Source: DATAEY01 sp038199035
Lineage (GTDB): Bacteria; Actinomycetota; Thermoleophilia; Solirubrobacterales; Solirubrobacteraceae
Reading direction: 5' to 3'
DNA: 9,949 bases
NCBI GenBank assembly: GCA_038199035.1
Contig: JBBPZM010000079.1
Span: 1-9,949 of the forward strand
The translations under genes were made by a program, and so were the position numbers. Positions within the stretch are counted from its first letter, which is position 1. Each line of letters opens with the position of its first letter. The notes below the pieces were generated by a model that did no database searches, was not told the origin of the DNA, and saw only the letters and a list, made by a program, of their open reading frames with translations. Below are positions 1 to 8,030 of this stretch, one piece after another.

Positions 1-1022
1 GCGGGGTCGGGGCAGCGCAGCTCCATGCGGGTGGCCTGCTCCTTGCCTGGGTGGTAGAGGGGGACGCGGACCAGCGCAGAGCGATTGCGCCGCGACCAGG
101 CGCAGTAGACCGGCGCCTCGTAGCCCGGTACCAGGCGCTTGTAGGAGTTCACCCACTGGGCGAAGATCGAGCAGATCTCACGCGCGTGCTTGAGCTGGCC
201 GGCGATGAACTGCTTGCCGACCTCCGACAGGAAGTACTGGTCGTCGGCGTCGTAGAAGGCGTTGCGGCCCTCGCGGAACAGCGACTGGTGGGTGTGCATC
301 CCCGAGCCGTTCTCGCCGAACAGCGGCTTGGGCATGAAGGTGGCGTGGAGCCCGTACTTCATGGCGTACTCCTTGACCGTGATGCGGTACGTCATGCAGT
401 CGTCGGCCATCTTTAGGGCCTCGGCGTAGCGCATGTCGATCTCGTGCTGCGAGGGCCCGACCTCGTGGTGGGTGTACTCGACGTGGATGCCCAGGCGCTC
501 GAGCGCCAGCACGGTCTCGCGCCGCAGGTCCGAGCCGGCGTCCAGGGTGGTGAGGTCGAAGTAGCCGCCCCGGTCGAGGACCTCGGTGCCCTGGGCGTTG
601 CGGAAGTAGAAGTACTCGAGCTCGGGCCCGACGTTGAAGCGGTCGAATCCCATCGAGCTCGCCCGCTCCAGCGCCCGGCGTAGGACGTGACGCGGATCGC
701 CCTCGTAGGGCGTGCGCTCGGGGGTGAGGACGTCGCAGAACATGCGCCCCACGCCCTGCTCCTCCGGGCGCCAGGGGAGAACCTTGAAGGTCGAGGGGTC
801 CGGCATGGCGATCATGTCGGACTCCTCGATGGCGTTGAAGCCGGTGATCGAGGAGCCGTCGAAGCCCATGCCCCCCTCGAAGGCGTCGTCGAGCTCGGCG
901 GCGTTGATCGAGAACGACTTCAGCTGGCCCAGGACGTCGGTGAACCAGAAGCGGATGAAGCGGATCGACTCGTCTTCGACCTGGGCCTTGACGTCGTCGG
1001 CGGTGGTCGGCTGGTCGGCCAC
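1..1022 (-). CDS. glnA: Type I glutamine synthetase, C-terminus cut by window edge
   Basis: Cytoplasmic enzyme joining ammonia to glutamate at the cost of ATP, the entry point of nitrogen assimilation. 340 complete codons are visible; family members have about 440-470, so roughly the last quarter is missing. Seen: the beta-grasp signature FDGSSITGFNAIEESDM (about residues 54-70), metal ligands in GPELEYF (E134, E136) and HHEVGPSQHEID (E187, E194), NGSGMHTH with the ATP/metal histidine H243, NSYKRLVPGYEAP (R296 and the flap glutamate E302), RNRS (R314) and RMELRCPDP at the edge. The start is GTG at 1022, chosen because AGGAGG lies 6 nt upstream and the protein then begins at the usual family N-terminus. 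The compact N-terminus resembles the alpha group (Bacillus/archaeal type) more than the adenylylated beta group, but the adenylylation-site region is outside the window, so this is inference. Separated by 145 nt from the HxlR gene and likely transcribed from its own promoter. Confidence 0.96.
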   Translation of the reverse strand, partial: MADQPTTADDVKAQVEDESIRFIRFWFTDVLGQLKSFSINAAELDDAFEGGMGFDGSSITGFNAIEESDMIAMPDPSTFKVLPWRPEEQGVGRMFCDVLTPERTPYEGDPRHVLRRALERASSMGFDRFNVGPELEYFYFRNAQGTEVLDRGGYFDLTTLDAGSDLRRETVLALERLGIHVEYTHHEVGPSQHEIDMRYAEALKMADDCMTYRITVKEYAMKYGLHATFMPKPLFGENGSGMHTHQSLFREGRNAFYDADDQYFLSEVGKQFIAGQLKHAREICSIFAQWVNSYKRLVPGYEAPVYCAWSRRNRSALVRVPLYHPGKEQATRMELRCPDP

Positions 1023-1049
1023 GGGAGCCCTCCTCGCTGGGAACCTGTG

Positions 1050-1073
1050 GCGGCGGCCCGTCGCCCCCGCCGC
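1050..1073 (-). other. Stem-loop in the probable glnA leader
   Basis: GCGGCGG (1050-1056) and CCGCCGC (1067-1073) form a perfect 7-bp stem around a 10-nt loop. On the minus strand it lies between a possible -10 box (TAGGGT, 1088-1083) and the glnA Shine-Dalgarno (about 1034-1029), so it would sit at the very 5' end of the messenger. It may stabilise the RNA or take part in control. In such GC-rich DNA a chance stem is also possible. Confidence 0.3.
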
Positions 1074-1082
1074 GAGACGGCA

Positions 1083-1088
1083 ACCCTA
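1083..1088 (-). promoter_or_regulatory. Candidate -10 box for glnA
   Basis: TAGGGT on the minus strand fits the actinobacterial TANNNT -10 pattern. It would start transcription near 1076, giving a leader of about 54 nt. No good TTGAC-like -35 stands at the right distance, so this is a weak call. Confidence 0.3.
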
Positions 1089-1167
1089 CCGGTGACCGAT
1101 TGGGACCGGGAAAGCGGCCGTGGCCGTCGCTTGCCGTCCCGTGGGGGCGTGGGGTGACGGAGGTCGC

Positions 1168-1533
1168 CTACGCAGCTCGGTCCTGGGCGGCGGGCTGGCC
1201 GAGCCAGCGGTGCGCCCAGCGCTTGAGCTCGTCGAGGGCCGGCCCGAGGTCGCGGCCCATGGGCGTGAGGCCGTAGACGACCCGGACCGGAGGCCCCGGG
1301 AACACGGTGCGCTCGACGACGCCGCGCGCCTCGAGCTCCTTCATGCGCTCCGACAGCAGGCGATCCGACAGCTGGGGCACGGACTGGGCGATCTCGGAGA
1401 AGCGCAGCGGGCCGTCGAGCAGCACGCTGACGATCGCCCCCGTCCAGCGCTTGCCGACCAGCTCCACCGCTTGGTGGTAGAGGGGACAGCAGGCACCGTG
1501 GTCGGTGTCGCCGCCTGCCGTCTCCCCGCCCAT
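1168..1533 (-). CDS. HxlR-family winged-helix transcriptional regulator
   Basis: A 121-residue DNA-binding protein of the HxlR/YodB type. These are usually dimeric winged-helix regulators that sense electrophiles, quinones or oxidants, often through a cysteine at the start of the first helix. Seen: CCPLYHQAVELVGKRWTGAIV (starting at C15-C16, with the typical GKRW), the recognition-helix region FSEIAQSVPQLSDRLLSERMKELEARGVV (about 45-73) and the wing plus C-terminal helix VYGLTPMGRDLGPALDELKRWA (about 86-107). The Cys at position 16 matches the redox cysteine of YodB/HypR-like members. It lies 5 nt behind the stop of the AhpD-like gene, so the two are almost certainly one transcript and the regulator probably controls its own operon. 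No clear Shine-Dalgarno precedes the ATG; translation may depend on coupling to the upstream gene. The family call is firm; ligand and targets are unknown. Confidence 0.93.
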   Translation of the reverse strand: MGGETAGGDTDHGACCPLYHQAVELVGKRWTGAIVSVLLDGPLRFSEIAQSVPQLSDRLLSERMKELEARGVVERTVFPGPPVRVVYGLTPMGRDLGPALDELKRWAHRWLGQPAAQDRAA

Positions 1534-1538
1534 GCGGC

Positions 1539-2102
1539 TCAGGCGGCCCGCAGCACGCGCGACTCCTCGGCCGAGCCGTCGACCGGGACGTCGCCGGCGA
1601 CGTTGATCGTCGCCGTGAAGGTCTCGAGCGCCACGAGGGCGATGGCCTCGAGGATGTGCTCGTCGGTCCAGCCGGCCTCACGGGCCTCCTCGTGGAGGTG
1701 CATGGGAGGGCGGCCGCCGTCCTTGACCAGGGTCTTGAGGTAGCGCAGGAGGGCGACCTGGCGCTCGTCGCGCGAGTCGAAGTCCCGGGCCAAGGCGATC
1801 TCGTCCATCGTCAGGCCGGTGGCCCGGCCCATGCGGCTGTGCATGGCGATGCCGGGCTCGGACTCGTAGTGCTCGGCCACCGCGAGGGCAATGCGCTCCG
1901 ACGTGGCGTGGTCGAGCTGGCCGTGGCGCAGCTCGGAGCGAAAGCGCGCGTAGGCGCGCAACGCTGCCGGCGAGCCGGCGAGCACGCCGAGGAAATTGGG
2001 CAGCTGGCCTCCGGTGGCCAGGGCGCCCTTGAGGACCGGTACCGACCCCTCGGGAGCGGTGAGGTCGTCGTGGATGTGGAATCTGCTCATCTGGGTCTTC
2101 AT
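1539..2102 (-). CDS. Cysteine-free AhpD/carboxymuconolactone-decarboxylase-like protein
   Basis: A 187-residue protein of the all-helical AhpD-like fold. Known members reduce peroxides through a CxxC pair with helper Glu and His, or act as gamma-carboxymuconolactone decarboxylases. Here the core TSERIALAVAEH (E69) and GIAMHSRMGRATGL (H88) keep the Glu and His at the spacing seen in Mycobacterium tuberculosis AhpD (E118, H137). The positions equivalent to its two catalytic cysteines (C130, C133) are S81 and G84 in the string SEPG. The whole protein contains no cysteine, so thiol peroxidase activity is unlikely. C-terminal helices 112-170 (VALLRYLKTLVKDGG, HILEAIALVALETFTATINVAGDVPVD) are typical of the family. 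First gene of the pair with the HxlR regulator. Start at 2102 with a weak GGTGA ribosome site; an in-frame ATG four codons later (2090) is an alternative. Enzymatic role unknown. Confidence 0.88.
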   Translation of the reverse strand: MKTQMSRFHIHDDLTAPEGSVPVLKGALATGGQLPNFLGVLAGSPAALRAYARFRSELRHGQLDHATSERIALAVAEHYESEPGIAMHSRMGRATGLTMDEIALARDFDSRDERQVALLRYLKTLVKDGGRPPMHLHEEAREAGWTDEHILEAIALVALETFTATINVAGDVPVDGSAEESRVLRAA

Positions 2103-2174
2103 GCTGATCTCACCCGTTGGAGGGGCAAGGACGGGAGCGGGCGACTCGGACTGCGCTTCACCATCGACCCGTCT

Positions 2175-2206
2175 CTTACGATTGGTTAGTGTAGGTGGCC
2201 GGTCAA
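2175..2206 (-). promoter_or_regulatory. Candidate promoter and HxlR operator for the AhpD-like/HxlR unit
   Basis: An AT-richer island in otherwise GC-rich DNA. On the minus strand TTGACC (2206-2201), a good -35, is followed after 17 nt by AATCGT (2183-2178), a weak -10 with the key second A and last T. The -10 lies within CTTACGATTGGTTAGTGTAG (2175-2194), whose ends loosely match the CTTAC...GTAAG half-sites seen in HxlR/YodB operators. A regulator bound there would block the promoter. A second possible -10, TATAAC, is at 2264-2259 without a matching -35. Inference from position and composition. Confidence 0.35.
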
Positions 2207-2354
2207 GCCGATGCCACCGGGCGCCGTCGCGGCCAGGCCGTGACGATGTCTCTGGGTGGTTATACGGAGGCGCCTAAAGGTCCGCTCAGTGCGGGCCCGG
2301 GGTTGGCGCGCGGGGAGGGGTTGGCCCGGTGAGCCAGGTCGGACGCGTCACGGT

Positions 2355-2369
2355 CGCGCCGGCGGCGCG
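2355..2369 (-). terminator. GC hairpin downstream of the small membrane protein
   Basis: CGCGCC, GGC loop, GGCGCG: a perfect 6-bp stem 17 nt beyond the stop codon of the 2386-2721 gene in its direction of transcription. There is no T-tract, so termination is only suggested by position. Confidence 0.25.
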
Positions 2370-2385
2370 CGCCGAGAGGTTGCGG

Positions 2386-2721
2386 TCAGCCGTGCGCGGA
2401 GGTGGCGGCGATGATGATGAGGAAGAGGGCCATCAGGACCGCCCACATGGCCAGGCGGTCGGGGCGCGAGCCGAGGCGCTCGTGGGCGCGACGAGGTGGC
2501 CGACGACGCTCGATCTGCACCACCCGCGCGGCGCGTGAGGAGCCGGTCGGGGCCTGTCGCGTCGGCACCGCCCGCAGGTGGCGGGGCACCGGCTGGTCGG
2601 GATGGCCGGTGATGGTGACGGTGCGGCGGGGAACATCGGCCCCAGCCGGCTCCCAATGATCCAGATACGCTCGGTCCTCTGCGGCCCGGGCGGCGCGCGC
2701 TGCCTGTGGCATGTGGCTCAT
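2386..2721 (-). CDS. Small single-pass membrane protein, function unknown
   Basis: 111 residues. The N-terminal 85 residues are polar and arginine/proline-rich: an Ala/Arg helix (7-20), a short RTVTITG strand (33-39), then a basic low-complexity linker. The C-terminus is a single hydrophobic helix, RLAMWAVLMALFLIIIAATS (about 89-108), preceded by SRPD and followed by only three residues (AHG). That makes it a tail-anchored-like protein with the charged region most likely cytoplasmic. I recall similar short proteins ending in RPDRxAxWAV plus a membrane helix from Solirubrobacterales genomes, but cannot name a family. The start at 2721 is supported by the purine-rich GAAAGAG 2 nt before the ATG; a second ATG three codons in is possible. 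It stands alone, in the same direction as the downstream and upstream operons. Codon choice (high GC at third positions) supports real coding. Confidence 0.75.
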   Translation of the reverse strand: MSHMPQAARAARAAEDRAYLDHWEPAGADVPRRTVTITGHPDQPVPRHLRAVPTRQAPTGSSRAARVVQIERRRPPRRAHERLGSRPDRLAMWAVLMALFLIIIAATSAHG

Positions 2722-2723
2722 TT

Positions 2724-2777
2724 CTCTTTCGTGGGCTTACGGGGTTAGCTGACGGGCTCGCGCTGAAAGAGCAGCGC
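2724..2777 (-). promoter_or_regulatory. Leader hairpin whose loop is complementary to the ribosome site
   Basis: On the minus strand a perfect 6-bp stem (GCGCTG/CAGCGC, 2760-2777) carries the loop CTCTTT. CTCTTTC (2771-2765) is exactly complementary to GAAAGAG (2730-2724), the purine tract just before the ATG of the 2386-2721 gene. If transcription starts upstream of 2777, the loop could pair with and hide the ribosome site. Seen: the stem and the 7-nt complementarity. The regulatory meaning is inference. Confidence 0.3.
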
Positions 2778-2918
2778 TACGCGGTGGCGATTCGCCCCTG
2801 CATTTGGTTCCCCCGCTTCCGCGGCCGACCGATCAAGGGCGGCGCGCGTGAACTCAGCGGTATGGCGGGCGATGCTAACAGGGCCCTCGGCGGCTCCTGC
2901 TTTCGGGGCGCGCTTATG

Positions 2919-2933
2919 GACCCAAAATGGGAC
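2919..2933 (-). terminator. Small hairpin just past the DksA-like stop codon
   Basis: On the minus strand GTCCCATTTTGGGTC folds as CCCA-TTT-TGGG with an outer G-C pair across one mismatch. It starts 4 nt after the stop of the 2938-3279 gene. It is short and lacks a T-tract, so weak evidence. The rest of 2722-2937 holds no gene that I can support. Confidence 0.2.
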
Positions 2934-2937
2934 TTCG

Positions 2938-3279
2938 TCAGGCGCCGCGGTCGAGGCGGCCCTGCTCCTCGACGGTCCGCTCGGCGGTCGGCATGACCTC
3001 CAAGCGCTCGTCGGGGATCTCGTCGCCGCTGACCACCGAGCGCCCGAACGTGCCCTGCGCCAGCCGCTCCTCGGCGCGCTCGACGGCCGCCAGCTCGATC
3101 CTGAGGCGCTCGGCGAGGCCGCCGTCGCGCTCGCGCTCGAACAGCTCGGTGCCCTCGTCCGCGGGGTGCTGGTCGACGTGGGAGAGCTCGTCCCCTCCGC
3201 CTCGCTCCAGCTCCGCTAGGGCGTACTCGATGCGCGCGCGCTCGGCGGCCAGCAGCTCTCGGGCGCGGTCGGGCTCCAT
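2938..3279 (-). CDS. DksA/TraR-like protein lacking the zinc-finger cysteines
   Basis: 113 residues. Classic DksA/TraR proteins enter the RNA polymerase secondary channel with a coiled coil and have a C4 zinc finger. Here the N-terminal helical region (about 3-70) contains ELSHVDQHPADEGTELFERERD (31-52), close to the YDNHPADxGTExFEREKD signature of YteA-type Gram-positive members. The C-terminal part GTFGRSVVSGDEIPDERLEVMPTAE (76-100) matches the finger region, but the CxxC pair is SVVS (81-84) and the second pair reads TVEE (102-105). The protein has no cysteine at all, so it cannot bind zinc in the usual way. The ATG at 3279 follows the cytochrome stop codon by 2 nt, so the two are translationally coupled; this decides the start over a much longer in-frame extension that runs through the cytochrome gene. 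Cysteine-free relatives occur in Actinobacteria, as I recall; whether this one binds RNA polymerase is unknown. Confidence 0.88.
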   Translation of the reverse strand: MEPDRARELLAAERARIEYALAELERGGGDELSHVDQHPADEGTELFERERDGGLAERLRIELAAVERAEERLAQGTFGRSVVSGDEIPDERLEVMPTAERTVEEQGRLDRGA

Positions 3280-3281
3280 CG

Positions 3282-3782
3282 TCACTGCCTGCCGGCGACG
3301 GCGGCCACGAACGAGGCCACGTCGCGGGCATCCTGGCCCTGGAGGAGCTGGGCCGGCATGCGGCCGATCCCGCGCGCGCGGCCGTTCTTGATCGCGTCGA
3401 GGATAAGCGGCGCCTTGGGCTTGAGCATGTCGAGGTTGGGTCCGACCTTCCCGACGGTGTTGGCCGCCGCCAGCGTGTGGCACTGGTTGCACGTGCGCCC
3501 GAACAGCTCGCGGCCGTGACGCTGGGCGGCGTTGAGCTTCACCCGGGCGGCGCCGGCGGTGTTGGCGTCCTCGTTGCCCGCGACGACGAGCGCGGGCACG
3601 GCGATCCCCATGCCGATGAACACCGCGGCGACGAGCAGGCCGGTGACTCGGCGACCGCGGCGGCTCTGCGAGTGCAGGATGCGCTCGCGGGCCTGTGAGA
3701 CGCCGCCGAACATGGCGACCGAGACCAGCGCGAGCGCGGCCACGACCCAGATCGCGATGAAGACCAGCGGCAGGGCACCCAT
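3282..3782 (-). CDS. Membrane-anchored monohaem cytochrome c
   Basis: 166 residues. Two hydrophobic segments (about 5-25, LVFIAIWVVAALALVSVAMF, and 47-68, TGLLVAAVFIGMGIAVPALVV) are joined by a basic stretch QARERILHSQSRRGRR, expected to be cytoplasmic. A soluble domain follows outside the membrane. The haem site is CNQCH (98-102, after GRELFGRT), and GIGRMPAQLL (138-147) gives the likely distal Met ligand M142. GPNLDMLKP and ARDVASFVAAVAG complete a small class I cytochrome c fold. It probably carries electrons in the respiratory chain or to an oxidase; no oxidase or reductase gene is beside it. Start at 3782 leaves a complete N-terminal membrane helix and has AAGGTG about 10 nt upstream, which overlaps a possible -10 box. 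It is the first gene of a coupled pair with the DksA-like protein. Confidence 0.92.
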   Translation of the reverse strand: MGALPLVFIAIWVVAALALVSVAMFGGVSQARERILHSQSRRGRRVTGLLVAAVFIGMGIAVPALVVAGNEDANTAGAARVKLNAAQRHGRELFGRTCNQCHTLAAANTVGKVGPNLDMLKPKAPLILDAIKNGRARGIGRMPAQLLQGQDARDVASFVAAVAGRQ

Positions 3783-3793
3783 TGCGGGCGGGC

Positions 3794-3799
3794 ACCTTA
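3794..3799 (-). promoter_or_regulatory. Candidate -10 box for the cytochrome c/DksA-like pair
   Basis: TAAGGT on the minus strand, 11 nt before the cytochrome ATG, fits TANNNT. A start about 7 nt downstream would leave a leader of only a few bases. The same bases include the only ribosome-site-like sequence (AAGGTG), so the two readings compete. No -35 is recognisable. Confidence 0.4.
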
Positions 3800-3891
3800 C
3801 CGTGGACGATGGCAGCGCGCTCAGTCCCGATCGGGCCTGGCTGTGCGCCCGCCGGCGGCCCTCGCCGCGGGGGCTTGCGCCTTGGCGACGG

Positions 3892-3897
3892 TACGGT
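3892..3897 (+). promoter_or_regulatory. Candidate -10 box for the phosphoribosyltransferase gene
   Basis: TACGGT fits TANNNT and ends 6 nt before the ATG at 3904, the distance expected for a leaderless transcript. No good -35 lies 16-19 nt upstream. Confidence 0.4.
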
Positions 3898-3903
3898 GGG
3901 CTC

Positions 3904-4512
3904 ATGGTGGCCACGCGCCACTTCGCGGATCGCGCCGATGCCGGACGTCGCCTGGCCGACGCACTGCCGCCGCTGGAGGGCCAGCCGGTGGTGTTGGGCC
4001 TGGCGCGCGGCGGCGTGCCCGTCGCCGCGCAGGTGGCACGGGCGCTCGGCGCTCCGCTCGACGTCCTGGTCGTGCGCAAGGTCGGCCATCCCGCCCAGCC
4101 GGAGTACGCCCTGGGGGCGGTGAGCGAGGACGGTGTGGCGCTCCCGAGCGGGTTGGCGCCGGAGCTGCTGGAGCCACAGCTCGAGCGGGCCCGCGAGCAG
4201 GCTCGGACGCTGCGCCGGGAGCGGCCCCGCGAGCCGCTGGGCGGACGGGTCGTGCTCGTGGTCGACGACGGCCTGGCCACCGGTCGCTCGATGGCGGTGG
4301 CTCTCGAGACGGCATGGCGTCACGCTCCCAGTCGGCTGGCCACCGCGGTGCCCGTGGCGTCCGGCCCCGGCCTGCGCGAGCTTCGGCGGCGGTGGGAGGC
4401 ATGGGCCCCCATGGTCGTCGAGCCGCCCGAGTTCATGGCCGTCGGCCAGTTCTACGAGGACTTCTCCCAGGTCGAGGACGCCACGGTCGCCGCGCTCCTC
4501 GCCGGCGGCTGA
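3904..4512 (+). CDS. Phosphoribosyltransferase of the COG1926 type
   Basis: 202 residues, a complete type I phosphoribosyltransferase-fold protein. The PRPP-binding signature is VVLVVDDGLATGRSM (116-130). The first loop is VVLGLARGGVPVAAQVARALGAPLDVLVVRKVG (beginning at 29), and the C-terminal FMAVGQFYEDFSQVEDATV (177-195) is characteristic of this predicted family, whose substrate is not established. Some relatives are longer or fused to a hydrolase domain; this one is the stand-alone form. Start: the ATG at 3904 puts the family's usual R-F-x-D-R opening at residues 5-10, and only weak purine-rich sequence precedes it. The frame stays open upstream, but those codons overlap the divergent cytochrome gene and its promoter and show no family similarity. 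It may salvage a base or modify a nucleotide; no neighbour tells which. Confidence 0.9.
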   Translation: MVATRHFADRADAGRRLADALPPLEGQPVVLGLARGGVPVAAQVARALGAPLDVLVVRKVGHPAQPEYALGAVSEDGVALPSGLAPELLEPQLERAREQARTLRRERPREPLGGRVVLVVDDGLATGRSMAVALETAWRHAPSRLATAVPVASGPGLRELRRRWEAWAPMVVEPPEFMAVGQFYEDFSQVEDATVAALLAGG

Positions 4513-4603
4513 CGCCGCCGCCGACGGCGATCGCCGATCGCCGACTTCCGACCTCCTTCCGCCGACCCTCGTCGCCGATCGTCGACCGTCGACTGCCGAC
4601 CGC
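4513..4603. repeat. Short degenerate repeats between convergent genes
   Basis: The 91 bp between the phosphoribosyltransferase and dnaE2 stop codons are built from related short units. They include a 12-bp palindrome CGGCGATCGCCG (4525-4536), a tandem GATCGCC pair (4529-4542), TCGCCGATCG at 4531-4540 and again at 4572-4581, five CCGAC units and two GTCGAC sites. There is no coding potential that I can support. It may serve as a shared termination zone or be a decayed intergenic repeat. Confidence 0.45.
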
Positions 4604-7942
<3,339 letters not shown>

Positions 7943-7958
7943 GCGAACAGATGTTCGC
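7943..7958 (-). promoter_or_regulatory. LexA-binding SOS box of dnaE2
   Basis: GCGAACATCTGTTCGC on the minus strand is a perfect inverted repeat (6-bp arms, 4-bp centre) containing the Gram-positive/actinobacterial LexA core GAAC-N4-GTTC. It ends exactly one base before the dnaE2 ATG, so bound LexA would cover the translation start and the presumed transcription start. Its presence next to a damage-induced polymerase makes the assignment strong. Confidence 0.9.
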
Positions 7959-7993
7959 AATCGGGCCGGTCGCTACGCCGAGTCTCGATCTCG

Positions 7994-8030
7994 AGTCATG
8001 AGCATGACTAGCCTGCTCATCCCATGAGCA
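7994..8030 (+). promoter_or_regulatory. Double palindromic operator of the ribbon-helix-helix gene
   Basis: Two adjacent perfect inverted repeats: AGTCATG-AG-CATGACT (7994-8009) and TGCTCAT-CCC-ATGAGCA (8014-8030). The heptamer ATGAGCA occurs three times in alternating orientation (7998-8004, 8014-8020 reversed, 8024-8030), and the start codon is inside the last copy. Upstream, TCTCGA is repeated in tandem (7984-7995). Ribbon-helix-helix antitoxins commonly bind such repeated half-sites to repress their own promoter, so this is a likely autoregulatory operator. Confidence 0.65.
8009..8014 (+). promoter_or_regulatory. Candidate -10 box of the ribbon-helix-helix gene
   Basis: TAGCCT fits TANNNT, sits exactly between the two operator palindromes and ends 9 nt before the ATG at 8024, implying a leader of a few bases or none. 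Confidence 0.45.

Noticed and set aside
178..1083. A 301-codon minus-strand frame overlapping glutamine synthetase
   Set aside because: The glutamine synthetase frame carries all family motifs; this one is an Arg/Gly/Pro-rich out-of-frame shadow.
2329..2538. Plus-strand frame antisense to the small membrane protein
   Set aside because: No recognisable domain, and the opposite strand encodes a convincing membrane anchor.
2722..2937. Possible tRNA or other structured RNA gene in this gap
   Set aside because: No T-loop sequence, no CCA end and no cloverleaf arms could be found; only short hairpins are visible.
3532..3903. Upstream in-frame extension of the phosphoribosyltransferase
   Set aside because: It lies antisense to the cytochrome gene and shows no family similarity; the family's N-terminus begins near 3904.
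3282..4280. Longer N-terminus for the cytochrome c
   Set aside because: Upstream codons overlap the divergent phosphoribosyltransferase; the start at 3782 gives a clean membrane segment and a close promoter.
2938..4323. A 461-codon extension of the DksA-like frame
   Set aside because: The added N-terminus runs out of frame through the cytochrome and phosphoribosyltransferase genes; the ATG at 3279 fits the family length and the coupled stop-start.
7943..7960. TTG at 7960 as the dnaE2 start
   Set aside because: It would translate the LexA box; relatives begin at the Met of MAYVELHTHS.
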